Assembly: GCA_015062085.1 (NCBI GenBank)
Contig: SUVI01000081.1
Span: 7,012 to 17,891 of the forward strand
Reading direction: 5' to 3'
Length of the DNA stretch: 10,880 bases
From: Planctomycetaceae bacterium
GTDB taxonomy: Bacteria; Planctomycetota; Planctomycetia; Pirellulales; Thermoguttaceae
Positions 1-6,044 of the stretch are shown piece by piece (position 1 is the first letter of the stretch; every line of letters begins with the position of its first letter). The notes below the pieces were generated by a model. It was not told where the DNA came from. It did not search any database and saw nothing but the letters and a program-made list of their open reading frames with translations. Position numbers and translations under genes: made by a program.

Positions 1-201
1 TCCGGAGACGATCCCGATGAAGAAACGGAAGACGAGGAGGACGACGGAGGATTCGATTTCGGAGGAGATGACGATTCCGGAGACGATCCCGATGAAGAAA
101 CGGAAGACGAGGAGGACGACGGAGGATTCGATTTCGGAGGAGATGACGATTCCGGAGACGATCCCGATGAAGAAACGGAAGACGAGGAGGACGACGGAGG
201 A
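1..201 (+). repeat. Perfect 75-bp in-frame tandem repeat (about 2.7 copies visible)
   Basis: Units lie at 1-75, 76-150 and 151-201, the last one truncated. I see no base difference between the copies, including at third codon positions, which points to recent expansion or ongoing homogenisation. The unit is a multiple of three, so copy-number change alters length without changing frame. The array may continue to the left of the window. Confidence 0.9.
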
Positions 202-213
202 TCCATTTTCTAA
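1..213 (+). CDS. C-terminal acidic repeat tail of a protein truncated at the window start
   Basis: The frame beginning at base 1 is open to a TAA at 211-213 and gives 70 residues. It consists of two full copies and one partial copy of a 25-residue unit beginning SGDDPDEETED and containing a GGFDFGG segment, then ends in GGSIF. Fifteen of the 25 residues in each unit are Asp or Glu, so the tail is strongly acidic and probably disordered. The start, the rest of the protein and any signal peptide lie outside the window, so its function cannot be stated. This frame is chosen because it ends directly before a strong terminator and because acidic, Gly-rich tails are plausible protein, whereas the other open frame through the same repeats gives a Lys/Arg/Thr-rich product running through the terminator. 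Asp-rich repeats can bind cations such as calcium, but nothing here proves that. Confidence 0.75.
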   Translation, partial: SGDDPDEETEDEEDDGGFDFGGDDDSGDDPDEETEDEEDDGGFDFGGDDDSGDDPDEETEDEEDDGGSIF

Positions 214-223
214 GAAGGTACAC

Positions 224-265
224 AAAAGCCCGTACTATCCCAAACACGCAGTACGGGCTTTTTTT
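224..265 (+). terminator. Rho-independent terminator after the acidic repeat gene
   Basis: The arms AAAAGCCCGTACT (224-236) and AGTACGGGCTTTT (250-262) are perfectly complementary around a 13-nt loop and run into an unbroken T tract to 265. The hairpin starts 10 bases after the stop codon at 213. The A-rich left side would also allow some termination from the other direction. Confidence 0.9.
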
Positions 266-292
266 ATGGTTCATCCGGGAACTGAGTATCCG

Positions 293-335
293 CTTCACCA
301 CGGAAGCCCTAGAAAACGCACAAAGAAACACGGAT
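293..335 (-). repeat. CGTG-rich intergenic repeat, minus orientation
   Basis: Read on the minus strand this segment goes CCGTGTTTCTTTGTGCG, then CGTGGTGAA. It closely resembles the plus-strand segment at 474-514 (CCGTGTCTTTCTGCG, later AGTGGTAAAA), so the two form an inverted pair about 140 bp apart. From memory, similar 'TTTGTG/TTCGTG' phrases recur between genes in planctomycete and some other environmental genomes; that is recollection, not a search result. The 214-563 interval holds no credible gene. Confidence 0.5.
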
Positions 336-392
336 CTTAACACAAAAAGCAGTAAAAAACAGCCTGCTCGAACAAATTTTGAATTTTTAAAA

Positions 393-514
393 ATTCATTT
401 GTGTCTTTTCGTGTTTCCCGTGAAATTCGTGTCAGGGCACGTTCACTCCCTTTTTTCCTCTTTTCTTTCTTTTCCGTGTCTTTCTGCGTTTCTTCTGCGC
501 TCTCAGTGGTAAAA
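393..514 (+). repeat. CGTG-rich intergenic repeat, plus orientation (two blocks)
   Basis: Block one (393-436) repeats the phrase TTTGTGTCTTTTCGTG followed by CCGTGAAATTCGTGTC. Block two (474-514) repeats CCGTGTCTTTCTGCG and ends AGTGGTAAAA. Translated, they give only FRVSREIRV-like low-complexity peptide, so the frames open here are not considered genes. A perfect 16-bp AT palindrome (381-396) sits at the left edge. Confidence 0.5.
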
Positions 515-563
515 TGCGGTCCGGTACGCTCTTTCCGGAAAAGCCTTTTTTATTTAGGCCGGC

Positions 564-1316
564 TCAAAGAAAGCGTTTCCCGCCGTCAACCAGGAGGGTC
601 AGTGCGTTCAGGAAGTCCGCTTCCGGGGACGCCAAGAAGAAGATCGCATGCGCGATGTCCTCCGGAGTTCCCCACCGTGCCATCAAAGAATCTTTCACAG
701 CATGTTCCTGCCAGCTTGTGGGGGCGTTTTTTCCCCAGAGAGTCTGGATCCATCCCGGCGCGATGCAATTTACTCGGACATGGGGACCGGTTTTTTGTGC
801 AAGAGAGCGCGCGAATGCTGTGACCGCCCCTTTCACCGCAGCGAACAGCTCCGCACTGTCTCCGGCCATTCCCCACTCAACGGCATCCCACCCGACCATG
901 AGGATCGAGCCTTTTTTCCCTGCGCTCTGGATCCGTTCAGCCGCATTACGCGCGATCCGGATCCCGGCCTGAACATCGACGCGCCAAAGCGCCTCCAATT
1001 TCTTTTCAAAACTCCAAGTTTTTCGTTCTCCCGTCAAAATATCAATCCCAGCGGCAAGAATGACAGCATCCAGACCGGGAGTTTCCCCCCAATTCCACGC
1101 TTCCTCAACGAGCTGATCCTGAGCATCCAAATCTCCGAGGTCACAGAAGCGGCATTGAATGGGCAGTTCAGGAAATTCGGCCTGCAATTCTTCCAGCGGT
1201 TTCCGATTCTGAAATCCCTGCAGGAAAAGGGCGTCGCCGTTTTGTGCGAATCGGCGAGCGGCGGCCAAACCGATTCCGCCGCTGGCTCCGGTAATAAAAA
1301 TTTTACGCTGTTTCAT
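564..1316 (-). CDS. Short-chain dehydrogenase/reductase-like protein with an altered active site
   Basis: The 250-residue length, the N-terminal Rossmann motif TGASGGIG (residues 9-16), the CDLGDLD segment (58-64), the LAAG segment replacing NNAG (87-90) and the C-terminal RVNCIAPGWIQT and LLVDGG stretches identify a classical SDR fold, which normally binds NAD(P)(H). The usual catalytic residues are mostly missing. The YxxxK position reads FAAVK (Phe158, Lys162), the Ser position aligns with Trp143 in VGWDA, and the Asn position reads Asp114 in RVDVQ. Dinucleotide binding looks intact, but ordinary carbonyl/alcohol oxidoreduction looks doubtful. The gene lies 94 bp downstream of the lipoprotein gene on the same strand, so the two could be co-transcribed. 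No clear Shine-Dalgarno sequence precedes the ATG at 1316, and no convincing terminator follows. The substrate cannot be inferred. Confidence 0.88.
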   Translation of the reverse strand: MKQRKIFITGASGGIGLAAARRFAQNGDALFLQGFQNRKPLEELQAEFPELPIQCRFCDLGDLDAQDQLVEEAWNWGETPGLDAVILAAGIDILTGERKTWSFEKKLEALWRVDVQAGIRIARNAAERIQSAGKKGSILMVGWDAVEWGMAGDSAELFAAVKGAVTAFARSLAQKTGPHVRVNCIAPGWIQTLWGKNAPTSWQEHAVKDSLMARWGTPEDIAHAIFFLASPEADFLNALTLLVDGGKRFL

Positions 1317-1410
1317 GGATCAGACATTCCGGAAAATAAACCGGAAAAACAAAAACGTCAGGATATTTCAGAAAGCAGGGCGAACGAGCTGGCGCAAAAA
1401 CCGTTTCTTT

Positions 1411-2241
1411 TCAGTATCCGGCACAGTTGGAGCAGGATCCGTCACTGCATCCATCTTGCGAGATCCAGCCTCCTTCTTCGACGATGACAGCACCATCCGG
1501 AATGAAGCATTCCCCGGAAACGCACTCACCAGAGCCGCACTCGCCGGAAACATAAGTACCATAGGATGGCGAAACGGGAGCCGTCTGCATTCGCGGTTTT
1601 CCATCGCTTGGCGGAAGCACAGGCGGAGCCAGTGTCGGAACGGGGGAGGAGGCATAGGCAGGACCGCCCGCTGAGGGATCCTGAATGCCGTTTCCATTTC
1701 CAGGATTCGTATCGGGATTGGTACTGAAACGGGTAAAGGCATTTCCACGAGCTGCGGGAGGAGGAGTCGGCGCATCCACTTTCGGGTAAGGATGCTCGCG
1801 CATGGCACGAATGACCGTGGTCGAGACTCCGTTATTTTGGAGCTGAAGCTCCTCCTGCGTCTGGATCGGCTGGTAGAGGCCGTGCGTTCGAATGTGAGTA
1901 ATGATATTTTCGTCGCTGACACCAGCCTGCTTCCATCCGATCACGTCATGAACAGTCACAGGACGTGCCTGAACAGGCCGGCCGGTCACCTGCTCCATCG
2001 CCTGACGGTTTCGTGCGTCGTCTTTTACGCTGCGGGACGCAAAAAGCGGAACGCTGGAACTGGGAGCGGCTGCCGGACGCGGCTGGGACTCATAGGCGCC
2101 GCCGGTACCAACATACGCTCCTTCATGAAAGATCCCGGAAGCGCAGCCGGAAAAAAGTACAGTCGAAATCAAAACCGTACCTAGTCCGGCAACTGTTCTG
2201 GATCCTGAATGTACCTTGAAATCCGGAAATAGCTTTTTCAT
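1411..2241 (-). CDS. Cys-rich planctomycete-type lipoprotein
   Basis: This is a 276-residue protein starting at the ATG at 2239-2241, preceded by GTGGA about 7 bases upstream. A GTG four codons earlier is open but overlaps that site, so I reject it. A basic N-terminus, a hydrophobic stretch and the lipobox-like LFSGC with Cys33 predict a signal-peptidase-II lipoprotein. Residues about 93-148 form a module (VHDVIGWKQAGVSDENIITHI, then LQLQNNGVSTTVIRAMREHP) whose paired 'GVS..(I)I' helices resemble a module I associate with planctomycete envelope proteins. A Pro/Ala/Asn-rich linker follows. The C-terminus carries GEC repeats (Cys235, 240, 245) and a second cluster (Cys265, 270, 273) ending CSNCAGY. 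Function is unknown; the cysteines could form disulfide cross-links or a metal site. A good promoter lies upstream at 2294-2322. Confidence 0.85.
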   Translation of the reverse strand: MKKLFPDFKVHSGSRTVAGLGTVLISTVLFSGCASGIFHEGAYVGTGGAYESQPRPAAAPSSSVPLFASRSVKDDARNRQAMEQVTGRPVQARPVTVHDVIGWKQAGVSDENIITHIRTHGLYQPIQTQEELQLQNNGVSTTVIRAMREHPYPKVDAPTPPPAARGNAFTRFSTNPDTNPGNGNGIQDPSAGGPAYASSPVPTLAPPVLPPSDGKPRMQTAPVSPSYGTYVSGECGSGECVSGECFIPDGAVIVEEGGWISQDGCSDGSCSNCAGY

Positions 2242-2293
2242 GAAAATTTCCACGTTCTATCATCTGAAAAACAAAAACAAACTCACTTTTCTC

Positions 2294-2322
2294 AGTTTAC
2301 CTGTTTAGACAAAAAAAGTCAA
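2294..2322 (-). promoter_or_regulatory. Sigma70-type promoter for the Cys-rich lipoprotein
   Basis: On the minus strand TTGACT (2322-2317) is followed after exactly 17 bp by TAAACT (2299-2294). The expected start near 2287 leaves a leader of about 46 nt before the ATG at 2241. The spacer has a run of six T. Confidence 0.65.
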
Positions 2323-2567
2323 TTTGAATTTTAAAAAATTCTCCTCTTTTTCAAGAAAAATTTCAAATCGGCCCCCTTTTTCTTCCAAAGCGTCTGCGCG
2401 TCCTCTTCCGATCTCCACTCTGCACGAACACAAAATGGAAAAAGTCTGAGAAATTCCGCTTTCCCCCCTCCCCCCCTCCTTTAATCTTTTCGAAGTTCTG
2501 GTAAAATAAAAGGAGATTGTGTTTACTTCCACCATTCATCCATTAAAAAAATTCAGGGAAATTTTTT
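2323..2567. other. Intergenic region before the UPF0210 gene, no gene seen
   Basis: This is an AT-rich stretch with long C/T tracts on the plus strand. A TAAAAT at about 2502-2507 could be a -10 for the gene at 2568, but no convincing -35 is spaced correctly. An open minus-strand frame of 76 codons here has low-complexity composition and no recognisable features, so I do not call it. Confidence 0.45.
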
Positions 2568-3944
2568 ATGCTGAATACAGATGAAATTCTTTCGACGATC
2601 GAAATGCTTCATGCCGAGCACTTGGACGTACGTGCAGTCACACTGGCACTGAATGTGAATGACTGTGCAGCCTCCACCTCGGAGGGCGTCGCCCAGAAAC
2701 TCTACGCAAAAATTTGTGTTTTTGCGGAAAAACTCGTCCAAACGTGTGACCGCGTCGGTGCGAAGTACGGGATCCCGGTCATCAATAAACGGGTCGCACT
2801 TTCACCGATCTCCACCATTCTGGCAGGGCACGGAGCCAACGCCCCGCTGAAGATCGCACAGGCTCTCGACCGGGCAGCTCAGAGCTGCGGGATCGATTTC
2901 GTCGGCGGCTTCTCTGCTCTTGTACACAAAGGGATCACTCCCGCGGAAGACCTCCTCATCCGCTCACTGCCGGAAGTCCTCTCAGAAACGAAGCAGGTCT
3001 GCTCATCCGTCAACGTTGCCTCCCGCAAAGCCGGCATCAACATGAATGCGGTCAAAATGATGGGAAAGATCGTGCATGACATCGCATATGCAACGGAAGA
3101 TATTCGCGGTTTTGGCTGCGCAAAACTCGTCATTTTCTCCAACGTTCCTGAAGACAGCCCGTTTATGGCCGGTGCCTACATGGGTGTCGGCGAGCCGGAA
3201 GCCTGCATCAACATCGGCGTCTCTGGTCCCGGTGTGGTCAGCAGCGCGCTGAACCGCTTCAAGCAGCTCCATAATGGAAACGTCACTCTGGATCAGCTCG
3301 CGGAAGAGATCAAGATCACCAGTTTCCGCGTCACCCGTGCCGGCGAGCTGATTGGACGTGAAGTCGCACGTGAACTCGGCATCGAATTCGGGATCGTGGA
3401 CCTTTCACTTGCTCCGACCCCCACCGTCGGCGACAGCGTGGGTGAGATCCTCAAAGCACTCGGGATTCGCAAGATCGGCGCACCCGGATCCACGGCAGCC
3501 GTCGCAATGCTCAATGATGCGGTCAAGAAAGGAGGACTTTTCGCCTCCAGTTCCGTCGGCGGCCTCTCTGGCGCATTCATCCCGGTCAGTGAAGACTCCG
3601 CGCTGGCGGAAGCGGTCGGAAATGGTTCCCTGGTCCTGGAAAAACTCGAAGCAATGACGGCGGTCTGCTCTGTAGGACTCGACATGATCGCAATTCCCGG
3701 CGACACGAAACCGGAAACCATCTCGGCGATCATCGCTGACGAAATGGCTATCGGCGTCATTAATAATAAAACGACGGCAGCCCGAATCATCCCCGTCCCC
3801 GGGGCGAAACCCGGCGAGATCGTCGATTTTGGCGGTCTGTTCGGCTCCAGCCCGATTTTGGACGTGCGGAACGATGGCGGCAGCGAAGAATTCATCGAGC
3901 ACGCAGGACGCATTCCTGCACCCCTCCAGTCGCTGACGAACTAA
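2568..3944 (+). CDS. UPF0210 / DUF711 (PFL-like) family protein
   Basis: This 458-residue protein is close to the usual family length of about 450 and is collinear with it as I remember it. It opens MLNTDEILSTIEMLHAEHLDVR. Characteristic blocks include NIGVSGPGVVSSA (215-227), ITSFRVTRAGELIGREVA (250-267), DLSLAPTPTVGDSVGEIL (278-295), DMIAIPGDT (372-380), NNKTTAARIIPVPG (399-412) and DFGGLFGSSPILDV (420-433). The family is described as structurally related to pyruvate formate-lyase-like proteins, but no reaction is established, so none is claimed. AGGGA about 8 bases before the ATG supports this start. In many bacteria the gene follows a small ACT-domain gene (UPF0237); here the upstream neighbour is a divergent lipoprotein, and no ACT gene is visible. 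It appears monocistronic and ends before a terminator at 4001-4049. Confidence 0.95.
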   Translation: MLNTDEILSTIEMLHAEHLDVRAVTLALNVNDCAASTSEGVAQKLYAKICVFAEKLVQTCDRVGAKYGIPVINKRVALSPISTILAGHGANAPLKIAQALDRAAQSCGIDFVGGFSALVHKGITPAEDLLIRSLPEVLSETKQVCSSVNVASRKAGINMNAVKMMGKIVHDIAYATEDIRGFGCAKLVIFSNVPEDSPFMAGAYMGVGEPEACINIGVSGPGVVSSALNRFKQLHNGNVTLDQLAEEIKITSFRVTRAGELIGREVARELGIEFGIVDLSLAPTPTVGDSVGEILKALGIRKIGAPGSTAAVAMLNDAVKKGGLFASSSVGGLSGAFIPVSEDSALAEAVGNGSLVLEKLEAMTAVCSVGLDMIAIPGDTKPETISAIIADEMAIGVINNKTTAARIIPVPGAKPGEIVDFGGLFGSSPILDVRNDGGSEEFIEHAGRIPAPLQSLTN

Positions 3945-4000
3945 TTCCGACTCCCAGTTAGTTTCACAAAATTTTGCGCCTCGGCGCTCTCCATCACCTG

Positions 4001-4049
4001 CGGCTCACGAACCGAACGGAATGCTCCGAAAAGTTTGTGAGCCGTTTTT
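4001..4049 (+). terminator. Rho-independent terminator of the UPF0210 gene
   Basis: CGGCTCAC (4001-4008) pairs with GTGAGCCG (4037-4044), extended by a G-T wobble and AA/TT, and is followed directly by TTTTT (4045-4049). The loop is long (about 22 nt) and may have its own small fold. It is the only plausible terminator after the stop at 3944. The rest of 3945-4225 holds nothing recognisable. Confidence 0.7.
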
Positions 4050-4225
4050 CTCTACGCCGCCTCTTCACCACACTCTCGTTCACTCTCACTTTCATCCCGC
4101 GGAGCTCCGGCGTGCAGATCCGCACCATGAAACGCTGCTCACCATTTCCTCGAGAAGCACACAAGAAAAAGCCATTTCTCCAGGAATTCATGAAATTCGC
4201 CAAAACAGCTTAAATTTAAGCAAGA

Positions 4226-4260
4226 AAAGAAAAAACCCGCTTCGAAAACTCGAAACGGGT
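4226..4260 (-). terminator. Rho-independent terminator of tRNA-Leu
   Basis: On the minus strand ACCCGTTTCGA (from 4260) pairs with TCGAAGCGGGT through an 11-bp stem with one G-U pair and a 4-nt loop, followed by TTTTTTCTTTTC. On the plus strand the same position would be a mismatch, so the structure is oriented for the minus-strand tRNA, whose 3' end is only 3 bases upstream. Confidence 0.85.
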
Positions 4261-4263
4261 CAG

Positions 4264-4348
4264 TGCGGAAAACAGGACTTGAACCTGCATGAAATTAGCT
4301 TTCACCAGGCCCTCAACCTGGCGCGTCTACCAATTCCGCCATTTCCGC
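4264..4348 (-). tRNA. tRNA-Leu (anticodon GAG)
   Basis: Read on the minus strand, the acceptor arms GCGGAAA and TTTCCGC pair over 7 bp. The D-arm region holds GGAATTGGTAGACGCG. The anticodon stem CCAGG/CCTGG encloses the loop TTGAGGG, giving anticodon GAG for CUC/CUU leucine codons. A long variable arm and the T arm (CAGGTTCAAGTCCTG) make it a class II tRNA, as expected for leucine. The discriminator base is A and CCA is not encoded (CTG follows), so CCA must be added by the nucleotidyltransferase. It stands alone as a complete transcription unit with a promoter at 4401-4428 and a terminator at 4226-4260. Confidence 0.96.
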
Positions 4349-4357
4349 GATTGGTTT

Positions 4358-4391
4358 GATCGTTGAGTGTTTTGTGTTTCACTCATCAATC
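4358..4391 (-). other. Hairpin in the tRNA-Leu leader
   Basis: On the minus strand GATTGATGAGTG and CACTCAACGATC pair over 12 positions (one A-A mismatch, one G-U) around a 10-nt A-rich loop. The hairpin occupies nearly the whole leader between the predicted transcription start (near 4394) and the mature 5' end (4348). It has no T tract, so it is not a terminator. It may assist RNase P or other 5' processing, or shield the leader. Confidence 0.55.
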
Positions 4392-4400
4392 ATGTGCAAT

Positions 4401-4428
4401 ACTATACCACAAAAGAAAAATTCGTCAA
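4401..4428 (-). promoter_or_regulatory. Sigma70-type promoter of tRNA-Leu
   Basis: On the minus strand TTGACG (4428-4423) is followed after 16 bp by TATAGT (4406-4401). The predicted start is about 46 nt before the mature tRNA 5' end. Confidence 0.75.
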
Positions 4429-4460
4429 GGGGGTCCGCGTCATTTTTTAAAAAATTTTCC

Positions 4461-4497
4461 AAAAAAAGTAAAATTCCCTGAAAACTCCTCGTTCAGG
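4461..4497 (-). terminator. Possible weak terminator of the YdjY-domain gene
   Basis: On the minus strand CCTGAA and TTCAGG form a 6-bp stem with a 9-nt loop, followed by GAATTTTACTTTTTTT. It lies 50 bp after the stop at 4547. The stem is short and the T tract interrupted, so the call is tentative. Confidence 0.35.
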
Positions 4498-4546
4498 CCC
4501 TCTTTTCAGGCTCGCCCCCCTCAAAACCGTTCCGTCTTCCGTCCTT

Positions 4547-5926
4547 CTACTCCTCCATTCCCGGAGCATTTTCATTTACCACCGCGTCTTCAAGTTCCCC
4601 CTCTTTCTTCGTTTTACGGAGGATGACAGTCACGGGCGTACCGCGCTCAGGAAGAGTCTCTGCATTCGCGACATAAACGAGCGATTCATTCGAGCTGGAG
4701 CTTGCTTGCGGAATATCGAGAATGCAGCTTGGGAAGTTGGAGACACCAATGAATTCCCCTTCCATTTCGGCAGCGTACCGACGATTTCCCTCACCGTCTT
4801 CGTAGAAAAGACTTCCGGCAAAGACCCACGGCACCTGCATGACATTTCCGTCCGAATCCGCGATGAGTTCCTGCCCCCGTTTCTCGACCGTGTTGCCGTC
4901 CTCATCCTTCCAGCGAACGAGGATCTCGATCTCATCTCCGGTCGGCGGGACAAATTCCGGATGAAACTGGACCGGCTTTCCCGGTTCCGCTCCAAGCGCA
5001 AGCAGTGCCGTGTGAATGAAATGCCCCGGCACATCCGCACAGAGCACGGATTCATGGCACTTCGTTCCGTTGAACATTAGCATCGTGGCAGGTTTCCCCG
5101 TTTCATCCTCGTAAGGAAACGTCCGGATCCCGCCGGTCCCCTGGCAAAGGAAGAATTCCAACATCGCTCTTTTCTGGCAGACCCATCCCTGGAGAACGAC
5201 ATTTTCACGTTTTTTATCGACCCAGATCGGTTTCTCCGGATGAAAGCGGACCAGTTCAGAAACGTTCTCGAAAATAGGATCACCGAGCGCCAGAGGCTCA
5301 AACATGTACTCCTCATCCTCAATATATTTATCCAGCTCTTCCTGCGAGATCTCCCCTTCCTTTTCCCCTGAAGCGAGTTCCCCCTCTTCAGACACGAATT
5401 CTTCACCAAATTCAAAAGAGAACTCCCCCTCTTCTGCCGTACGGTCCGCCTTTTCCTCATTCTGGAGGGGGGCCGCCTGCTTAGAATTTTCCAAATCTTC
5501 ATCATTTTGTAAGACCTGCTCCGCCGCAGACTGTGTTTCTGAAACTCCCGGATCTGAAACTCCCGGATCTGAAACTCCCGGATCTGAAACTCCCGGAGTC
5601 GCGATCTCAGCAGAAACAGCGTCAGAGCCAGTTTCTTTGGATAGCGATCCTGTTTCTCCATTTCCGCAGCCTGTCGTGAAACAAAGAAACAGTACCGCAT
5701 TCAGGAGAACGAAACTGGAAAACGAGAAGGAGACTCGTCTTTCCCAAGACACGGGGTTTTCGCACATTCGGCGCACGGCCCACAATTCACTGATCCGCAA
5801 GGTACCGTGAACAGTTCCGTCTTGCATGGGGACAGAAGAAACGCTCTGACGGCATTCAAAAATCGAGAAAAAGAGTCGCCGAAATGCCGAAACGCACTTT
5901 TTTCGGAATAAAATCTGGTTTTTCAT
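4547..5926 (-). CDS. YdjY-domain lipoprotein (planctomycete type)
   Basis: This 459-residue protein ends in a roughly 220-residue YdjY-type domain. Recognisable blocks are FHPEKPIWVDKK (228-239), LEFFLCQGTGG (256-266), GTKCHESVL (287-295; as I remember the family, Glu is usual where Cys290 stands), TALLALGAEPGKPVQF (306-321), EIEILVRWKDEDG (332-344), WVFAGSLFYEDGEG (367-380), SNFPSCILDIP (396-406) and RGTPVTVIL (428-436). The biochemical role of the domain is unknown to me. Before it come a lipobox (FTTGC, Cys87), four PGVSD-type repeats (110-132) and a Glu-rich linker (138-210), so the domain probably hangs from a membrane on an acidic tether. The ATG at 5926 has an excellent AGGAG 7 bases upstream, but this puts 86 residues before the lipobox Cys. 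A second ATG at 5767 would give a normal signal peptide but lacks a ribosome site. The terminal blocks fit the family well. Confidence 0.88.
   Translation of the reverse strand: MKNQILFRKKCVSAFRRLFFSIFECRQSVSSVPMQDGTVHGTLRISELWAVRRMCENPVSWERRVSFSFSSFVLLNAVLFLCFTTGCGNGETGSLSKETGSDAVSAEIATPGVSDPGVSDPGVSDPGVSETQSAAEQVLQNDEDLENSKQAAPLQNEEKADRTAEEGEFSFEFGEEFVSEEGELASGEKEGEISQEELDKYIEDEEYMFEPLALGDPIFENVSELVRFHPEKPIWVDKKRENVVLQGWVCQKRAMLEFFLCQGTGGIRTFPYEDETGKPATMLMFNGTKCHESVLCADVPGHFIHTALLALGAEPGKPVQFHPEFVPPTGDEIEILVRWKDEDGNTVEKRGQELIADSDGNVMQVPWVFAGSLFYEDGEGNRRYAAEMEGEFIGVSNFPSCILDIPQASSSSNESLVYVANAETLPERGTPVTVILRKTKKEGELEDAVVNENAPGMEE
5538..5597 (-). repeat. Four perfect 15-bp tandem repeats inside the YdjY-domain gene
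   Basis: The plus-strand unit TCTGAAACTCCCGGA occurs four times head to tail at 5538, 5553, 5568 and 5583. On the coding strand this gives the PGVSD repeats that follow the lipobox. Perfect identity suggests copy number can change by slippage without altering the frame. Confidence 0.9.
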
Positions 5927-5942
5927 CAAAAATCTCCTGGAA

Positions 5943-5972
5943 TTGCCCTCTACCTAGTTTTCATTTTATGAT
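5943..5972 (+). promoter_or_regulatory. Tentative promoter for the 626-residue protein gene
   Basis: TTGCCC (5943-5948) lies 18 bp before TATGAT (5967-5972); an overlapping TATACT ends at 5977. The -35 is weak. The segment lies between divergent genes starting at 5926 (minus) and 6045 (plus), and must also contain the promoter for the minus-strand lipoprotein, for which TAAAAT is the only visible -10 candidate. Confidence 0.35.
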
Positions 5973-6044
5973 ATACTGAAATGCAGAAAAATGGAATGGG
6001 GGATCCCCAAAAAGATGAAGATTTTTTCCAAAAAGGAGTTTTTT

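Noticed and set aside
17..340. Plus-strand 107-codon open frame with Lys/Arg-rich repeats
   Set aside because: It is an alternate frame of the 75-bp repeat array, kept open only because the unit is a multiple of three; it runs through the terminator and the CGTG repeat.
648..1487. Plus-strand 279-codon open frame
   Set aside because: Antisense to the SDR-like gene, which has clear family motifs; the translated product is low quality with no domain.
1368..1922. Minus-strand 184-codon open frame overlapping the Cys-rich lipoprotein
   Set aside because: Out-of-frame shadow of the lipoprotein gene, rich in Ser/Arg, no start signal.
3293..3913. Minus-strand 206-codon open frame opposite UPF0210
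   Set aside because: Antisense shadow of a strongly conserved gene; composition typical of reversed high-GC codons.
5304..5810. Plus-strand 168-codon frame with Ser-rich and SETPG repeats
   Set aside because: Complement of the acidic linker and 15-bp repeats in the YdjY-domain gene; no ribosome site or family match.
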